64,000 nucleotides of DNA from Marinobacterium halophilum. Lineage in GTDB: Bacteria > Pseudomonadota > Gammaproteobacteria > Pseudomonadales > Balneatricaceae. The notes under the pieces were generated by a model. It saw nothing but the letters and a program-made list of their open reading frames with translations, did not search any database and was not told the origin of the DNA. The position numbers and the translations under genes were made by a program. The stretch spans positions 62,001 to 126,000 of the forward strand of contig NZ_PYGI01000011.1 of the NCBI RefSeq assembly GCF_003014615.1. Reading direction: 5' to 3'. Shown piece by piece: positions 63,976-64,000 of the stretch (the first letter of the stretch is position 1; every line of letters starts with the position of its first letter).

Positions 63976-64000
63976 ATGGCACTGAAAAAAACGCTGATGT
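63976..64000 (+). CDS. Start of an unidentified gene (cut by window edge)
   Basis: An ATG with AGGAG about 8 bases upstream opens a frame MALKKTLM that runs off the window. The basic, then hydrophobic start would suit a signal peptide, but eight residues are not enough to identify it. The 225-base gap to pfkA shows a possible TTGAAG/TAATAC promoter pair (63880-63907). Confidence 0.5.

Overview
The window is the replication-origin neighbourhood of a gammaproteobacterial chromosome. Gene content and order (dnaA-dnaN-recF-gyrB on one side; rpmH-rnpA-yidC-mnmE-mnmG-rsmG-parA-parB-atpIBEFHAGDC-glmU-glmS on the other; trkA, rsmB, fmt, def, a LysM protein, dprA, tsaC, hemF and aroE further out) closely follow the Pseudomonas origin region. 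A PfkA-type 6-phosphofructokinase, which typical Pseudomonas lack, and a TRAP-type binding protein point instead to a marine Oceanospirillales/Pseudomonadales relative. The assignment is inference from synteny and protein resemblance. The DNA is mostly GC-rich, with AT-rich exceptions at the two origin candidates and at 52.0-53.1 kb. I saw no tRNA, rRNA, CRISPR array or insertion sequence.

Layout: 1-6.5 kb, a minus-strand run of housekeeping genes (start of a Lon-like protease, aroE, hemF, tsaC, purK, purE, dprA, LysM protein). 6.7-12.4 kb, plus-strand def-fmt-rsmB-trkA-trkH, meeting a lipid A acyltransferase gene tail to tail. 13.4-16.5 kb, glyQ-glyS. 16.6-22.9 kb, gyrB-recF-dnaN-dnaA on the minus strand. 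A near-perfect parS site lies between glyS and gyrB, and a second parS-like site lies inside rsmB. 23.4-27.1 kb, rpmH-rnpA-yidC-mnmE. 28.0-32.2 kb, mnmG-rsmG-parA-parB. 32.3-39.5 kb, the complete F1Fo ATP synthase operon with its promoter and terminator. 40.3-43.5 kb, glmU-glmS, with a TrmB-type regulator diverging from glmU.

Two DnaA-box-bearing AT-rich gaps compete as oriC: dnaA-rpmH (about 22.9-23.4 kb) and mnmE-mnmG (about 27.1-28.0 kb). The second has more boxes; the first fits gene orientation better.

The right-hand third is accessory or regulatory. A two-component system diverges from an exported haem-binding-type protein and a periplasmic 5-hydroxyisourate hydrolase, with an inverted repeat between them resembling the HprR/CusR box; this resembles the E. 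coli hprRS-hiuH locus. Next come a lipase-like hydrolase, a membrane-anchored GltB-like FMN protein, a HexR-like RpiR regulator diverging from an orphan Tat-exported TRAP binding protein, and a tiny lipoprotein too short for ordinary gene calling. An AT-rich two-gene operon of unknown function (52.0-53.0 kb) looks horizontally acquired and is the best candidate for something undescribed.

At 53.2-59.9 kb is a TPP-riboswitch-controlled operon thiD-thiZ-thiX-thiY-tenA(E-type)-tenA(C-type)-thiC. It makes or salvages the thiamin pyrimidine: the transporter imports it, the two TenA proteins trim it, ThiD phosphorylates it and ThiC makes it de novo. The window ends with a small zinc-ribbon-like protein, a chemoreceptor, a metallo-beta-lactamase-fold hydrolase, pfkA, and the first codons of an unidentified gene.
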